From: Bacillota bacterium
GTDB taxonomy: Bacteria; Bacillota; Clostridia; Acetivibrionales; Acetivibrionaceae
Assembly (NCBI GenBank): GCA_023398495.1
Contig: JAEWSG010000064.1
Coordinates: forward strand, 23,909 to 87,908
Direction of reading: 5' to 3'
DNA length: 64,000 bases
Below are positions 61,544-64,000 of the stretch, piece by piece. A program made the translations under genes and the position numbers. How positions within the stretch are numbered: position 1 is the stretch's first letter; each line of letters begins with the position of its first letter. Under the pieces are notes generated by a model. It searched no databases. It worked only from the letters and a program-made list of their open reading frames with translations, and had not been told where the DNA came from.

Positions 61544-62842
61544 ATGAAAATAAAAAAGCTACATCTTGAGAATTTTAGATGCTTTAAGGATGAAACAATA
61601 AAACTGTCTGAAAATCTTACTGTCCTTGTGGGTAATAACGGCTCCGGAAAAACTACGATACTTGATGCTGTGTCTATAGCATTAGGAGGATTGCTGAGTG
61701 GTTTTGATGGAGTAAAATCAAGAGAAATCATTACTGATGAAGTAAGGCTAGAGCACTATACCCGTGGAAGTGTTATCGATTCTCAACCCCAATACCCTTT
61801 ACGGATTACATGTGAAGCCTTAATTGAAAATAAATCTTTTACTTGGACAAGAGCATTAAATAAGGAAGGCGGCAGAACCACTCGTAACGAGGCACAAGTG
61901 GTTATTAAGTATGCAGAAAAAGTACAAAAAGAAGTTCGTCAAGGAAATGATAAAATAATATTACCTGTAATATCGTATTATGGAACTGGAAGGCTGTGGG
62001 TTCAAAAAAAGCAAAAAACTGAGGAAGCATTAGCAAGACTTCAATCTAGATTTTTAGGGTATACAGATTGTTTAGATCCTGCATCTAATGAAAAATTAAT
62101 GACTAAATGGTTTGAAAAAATGACTCTCATCCATTTCCAAGAAGGAAAAGAACCTGAGGAATTAAGAGCTGTTAAAGAAGTTTTGAAGTATTGCTTAAGA
62201 AATGTTGATAATAAAGATTTTACAAATAAGAATGTAGATATATTTTTTAGTGCAAAAACGGGTGAACTAGAGGTGACTTTTGAAAGTATAGATGGGAACA
62301 AAGAAAGATTGCCATTTAGAATGCTGAGTGATGGTTATAGAAACACTTTAGGTATGATTGCGGATATTGCTTATCGAATGGCAGTACTAAATCCACAACT
62401 CTTAGAAAATGTAGCAAAAGAGACTCCTGGAGTTGTATTGATTGATGAAATTGACCTACATCTTCATCCAAAATGGCAACGTCATATAATATATGACTTG
62501 AAAACTATATTTCCAAAGGTTCAGTTTATTGTTACGACGCATTCTCCTAATATATTAACTACAATACAAAAGGAAAATGTAATCATTATAGATAATTGTA
62601 GGGTTATAGAGAAGACCCCTCATACATATGGAAGGGACATTAATTCTATACTGTTTGATTTAATGGAAGTTGAACAGAGGCCCAATGATGTCCAGAAACA
62701 GATTGATGAGTTTTACATTTTGCTTGATAGAGATGAATTTGATAAGGCGGAAATATAGCTCAAAGAATTATCCCTAATAATGGGTGAATATGATTCTGAA
62801 GTTGTCAGAGCTAAAACCATGTTGGATCTTGAGAGGCTATAA
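61544..62842 (+). pseudogene. ptuA: PtuA-like AAA ATPase with an internal in-frame TAG
   Basis: The first 404 codons (61544-62758) encode an OLD/AAA-type ATPase: MKIKKLHLENFRCF, Walker A GNNGSGKTT (about 30-38), ABC-like LSDGYR, Walker B GVVLIDEIDLHLHP and the VTTHSPNIL switch. Codon 405 is TAG (62756-62758). The same frame then continues for 27 more codons (LKELSLIMGEYDSEVV...) to TAA at 62840-62842, four bases before the HNH gene. That continuation looks like the usual C-terminal helix of these ATPases. PtuA-type ATPases act with PtuB HNH nucleases in Septu anti-phage defence. The TAG may be a recent nonsense mutation, a read-through site or a base error. Weak ribosome site GAGAGG. Confidence 0.75.
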
Positions 62843-62845
62843 CTT

Positions 62846-63489
62846 ATGAAACATATAACAAAGGCCAATGAAACAATCTCGCTAGTTGAACATAGAGTAA
62901 AAGAATTTGCAAGTTATGATAATATGCCAGCGGATACAAAAGATAAACTGAGAGAAGCCCTGCTTGCAGAGCAAGGACATGTTTGCTGTTATTGTATGAA
63001 GAGAATATATGCAGATGATATGAAAATTGAGCATTGGAGATCACAAAAAATATATCCTGAACTGAGTTTAAGTTATAAAAATATGCTTGGGGCTTGCAAT
63101 GGGAATGAAGGGAAACCAAAGCATTTACAGTGTTGTGATACGTATAAGGGAGACACAAAAAATTCATTAATCCGTTGGCTCCAAACTGCGAAACTATTAT
63201 TAAGTATTTGAATGATGGTACAATCTCTTCCGATGATACAAGAGTAAATCATGATTTAAATAAAGTCCTTAACTTGAATATTCAAAGCATAAAAAATAAT
63301 AGAAGAAATGTTATTGATGCTGTATTACAGTATTTAATGAGGGAATTTCGCGATAAAAAGTGGACTAAAGCAATTATTCAAAAAGAAATTAATAAATGGA
63401 GCAGCAAAAACTCAGACGCTAAATATAAGGAGTACTATGGTGTTGCTCTATTTTATTTACAAAAATTGTATAGAAAAGCACAAGCATAA
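62846..63489 (+). pseudogene. ptuB: PtuB-like HNH nuclease split by a -1 frame change
   Basis: Frame one (62846-63211) encodes KHITKANETI, an HNH-like zinc site (GHVCCYCMKR, MKIEHWRSQ) and CCDTYKGDTKN. Frame two (overlapping, to 63489) continues with INPLAPNCETIIKYLNDG, then LNLNIQSIKNNRR and a helical C-terminus. Homologous proteins (TIGR02646-type) normally read CDTYKG...NPLxPNCE in one frame, so the intact product would have about 213 residues. The frames meet at six A residues 63157-63162 forming A_AAA_AAT. A -1 slip there joins TKN to FINPLAP. It may be programmed, a deletion or a sequencing error. The ATPase gene lies just upstream. Confidence 0.75.
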
Positions 63490-63665
63490 GGAGTTTCATA
63501 ATTGATACAATATAGTAAAAATTATACACTCAGATAAATTTTTTATAGTATGTATTTTTAGGAAATTATGATGTAGCTGGAACGCAATGGTAATAATTAC
63601 GTCTCAATTACTAAAGGTTCATGACAAATCTGATTTAAAAGGTTTTACATATTAAAGGAGTGGTA

Positions 63666-64000
63666 ATGGTGTCTAAAAGGATTATTTTTTGTATTTGTGC
63701 GTGCATTTCATCAATACTTTTATTAAATGCTTTTGCTTCTAATACTTCTGAAAAACAAGATCAAGCTATTAATATCTACCGAAAATTGACGAATAATATA
63801 AGTAAACAGGATTATGGAGGTGCCTATATTGATGATGAAGGAATTCTAAACATAAATCTTTGCAAAAATAATCAGGAAACCATAGAGCGATTGCTAAATT
63901 ATGATAAGATAAAATATCACAATGTACAAAACTCGTTAACCAAACTGGAAGATATTATGAACACACTAAGAAAGGATAGTTATAATTTAGATATTGCATG
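63666..64000 (+). CDS. Secreted protein of unknown function (3' partial)
   Basis: An ATG at 63666 preceded by AAAGGAG opens a frame that is still open at the window edge (111 codons). It has an N-terminal signal peptide (RIIFCICACISSILLLNAFA) and then a polar, helical region with NNISKQDYGGAYIDDEG. The YGGAYIDDEG segment recalls prodomains of secreted S1-type proteases, but the match is weak. The rest of the protein lies downstream. A 176-bp AT-rich gap separates it from the ptuB-like gene. Confidence 0.7.
   Translation, partial: MVSKRIIFCICACISSILLLNAFASNTSEKQDQAINIYRKLTNNISKQDYGGAYIDDEGILNINLCKNNQETIERLLNYDKIKYHNVQNSLTKLEDIMNTLRKDSYNLDIA

Noticed and set aside
1..64000. CRISPR arrays, tRNA or rRNA genes
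   Set aside because: No regularly spaced repeats, cloverleaf with T-loop GGTTCGA, or conserved rRNA segments were found on reading either strand.

Overview
The window is low-GC DNA from an anaerobic Firmicute, most likely a cellulolytic clostridium of the Acetivibrio / Clostridium thermocellum type (cluster III). This is inferred from four things: a giant S-layer-homology surface protein, an NADH-sensing rex-adhE locus fused to a bifurcating [FeFe]-hydrogenase operon, a NADPH-motif-less thioredoxin reductase beside a thioredoxin/thioredoxin-reductase fusion, and AT-rich intergenic regions. Species cannot be fixed from the sequence alone. No rRNA, tRNA or CRISPR array was seen.

Layout. 1-10.4 kb: a 5'-truncated, >3,460-residue surface protein (FN3, PKD, CARDB, TPEPTPV linker, SLH). 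10.7-14.4 kb: a thiol-redox cassette (CcdA, TlpA-like thioredoxin, Trx-TrxR fusion, flavin TrxR-like protein) bracketed by two copies of a ~37-bp hairpin repeat. 14.4-17.2 kb (minus): HD-GYP protein and a GspE/PilB ATPase with an MshEN-type N-terminus, together suggesting c-di-GMP control of a pilus or secretion motor. 17.3-25.5 kb: a six-gene type I restriction-modification island (HTH, hsdM, DUF1016/PD-(D/E)XK nuclease, hsdS, RhuM, hsdR) flanked by perfect 26-bp direct repeats. 25.6-30.4 kb: a four-domain CoA-disulfide-reductase/rhodanese/TusA/DsrE protein with an ArsR regulator, then deoC and a GerMN lipoprotein. 30.4-36.5 kb (minus): CheR-type protein, triple-receiver hybrid kinase and REC-kinase. 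36.9-40.4 kb: ECF sigma/anti-sigma pair, then a membrane protein plus DUF4097 protein. 40.5-43.2 kb: HerA/DUF853 ATPase and an alpha/beta hydrolase. 43.7-55.4 kb: one apparently continuous ten-gene operon from a Rex-type promoter: rex, adhE, a small-molecule kinase-like gene, [2Fe-2S] protein, sensory hydrogenase HydS, PP2C phosphatase, hydC, hydB, hydA, second [2Fe-2S] protein. 55.4-60.4 kb: housekeeping genes (FmdB-like, ddl, murI, DUF1934, argS). 61.5-63.5 kb: a Septu-like ptuA-ptuB defence pair, each gene carrying a reading-frame interruption. 63.7 kb to the end: start of a secreted protein cut by the window edge.

The central physiology is redox balance. Rex senses NADH/NAD+, AdhE reoxidises NADH to ethanol, the HydABC complex makes H2 from NADH and ferredoxin, and HydS/PP2C probably senses H2 or redox and signals onward. 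The thioredoxin cassette may link ferredoxin or pyridine nucleotides to extracytoplasmic thiols.

The main unexplained structures are as follows. A MITE-like element with 13-bp terminal inverted repeats is present as one full 317-bp copy and two half copies. The restriction island has perfect flanking direct repeats. The Septu pair combines an in-frame TAG with an A_AAA_AAT slippery site, and a hairpin-rich, possibly RNA-encoding segment lies just upstream of it.
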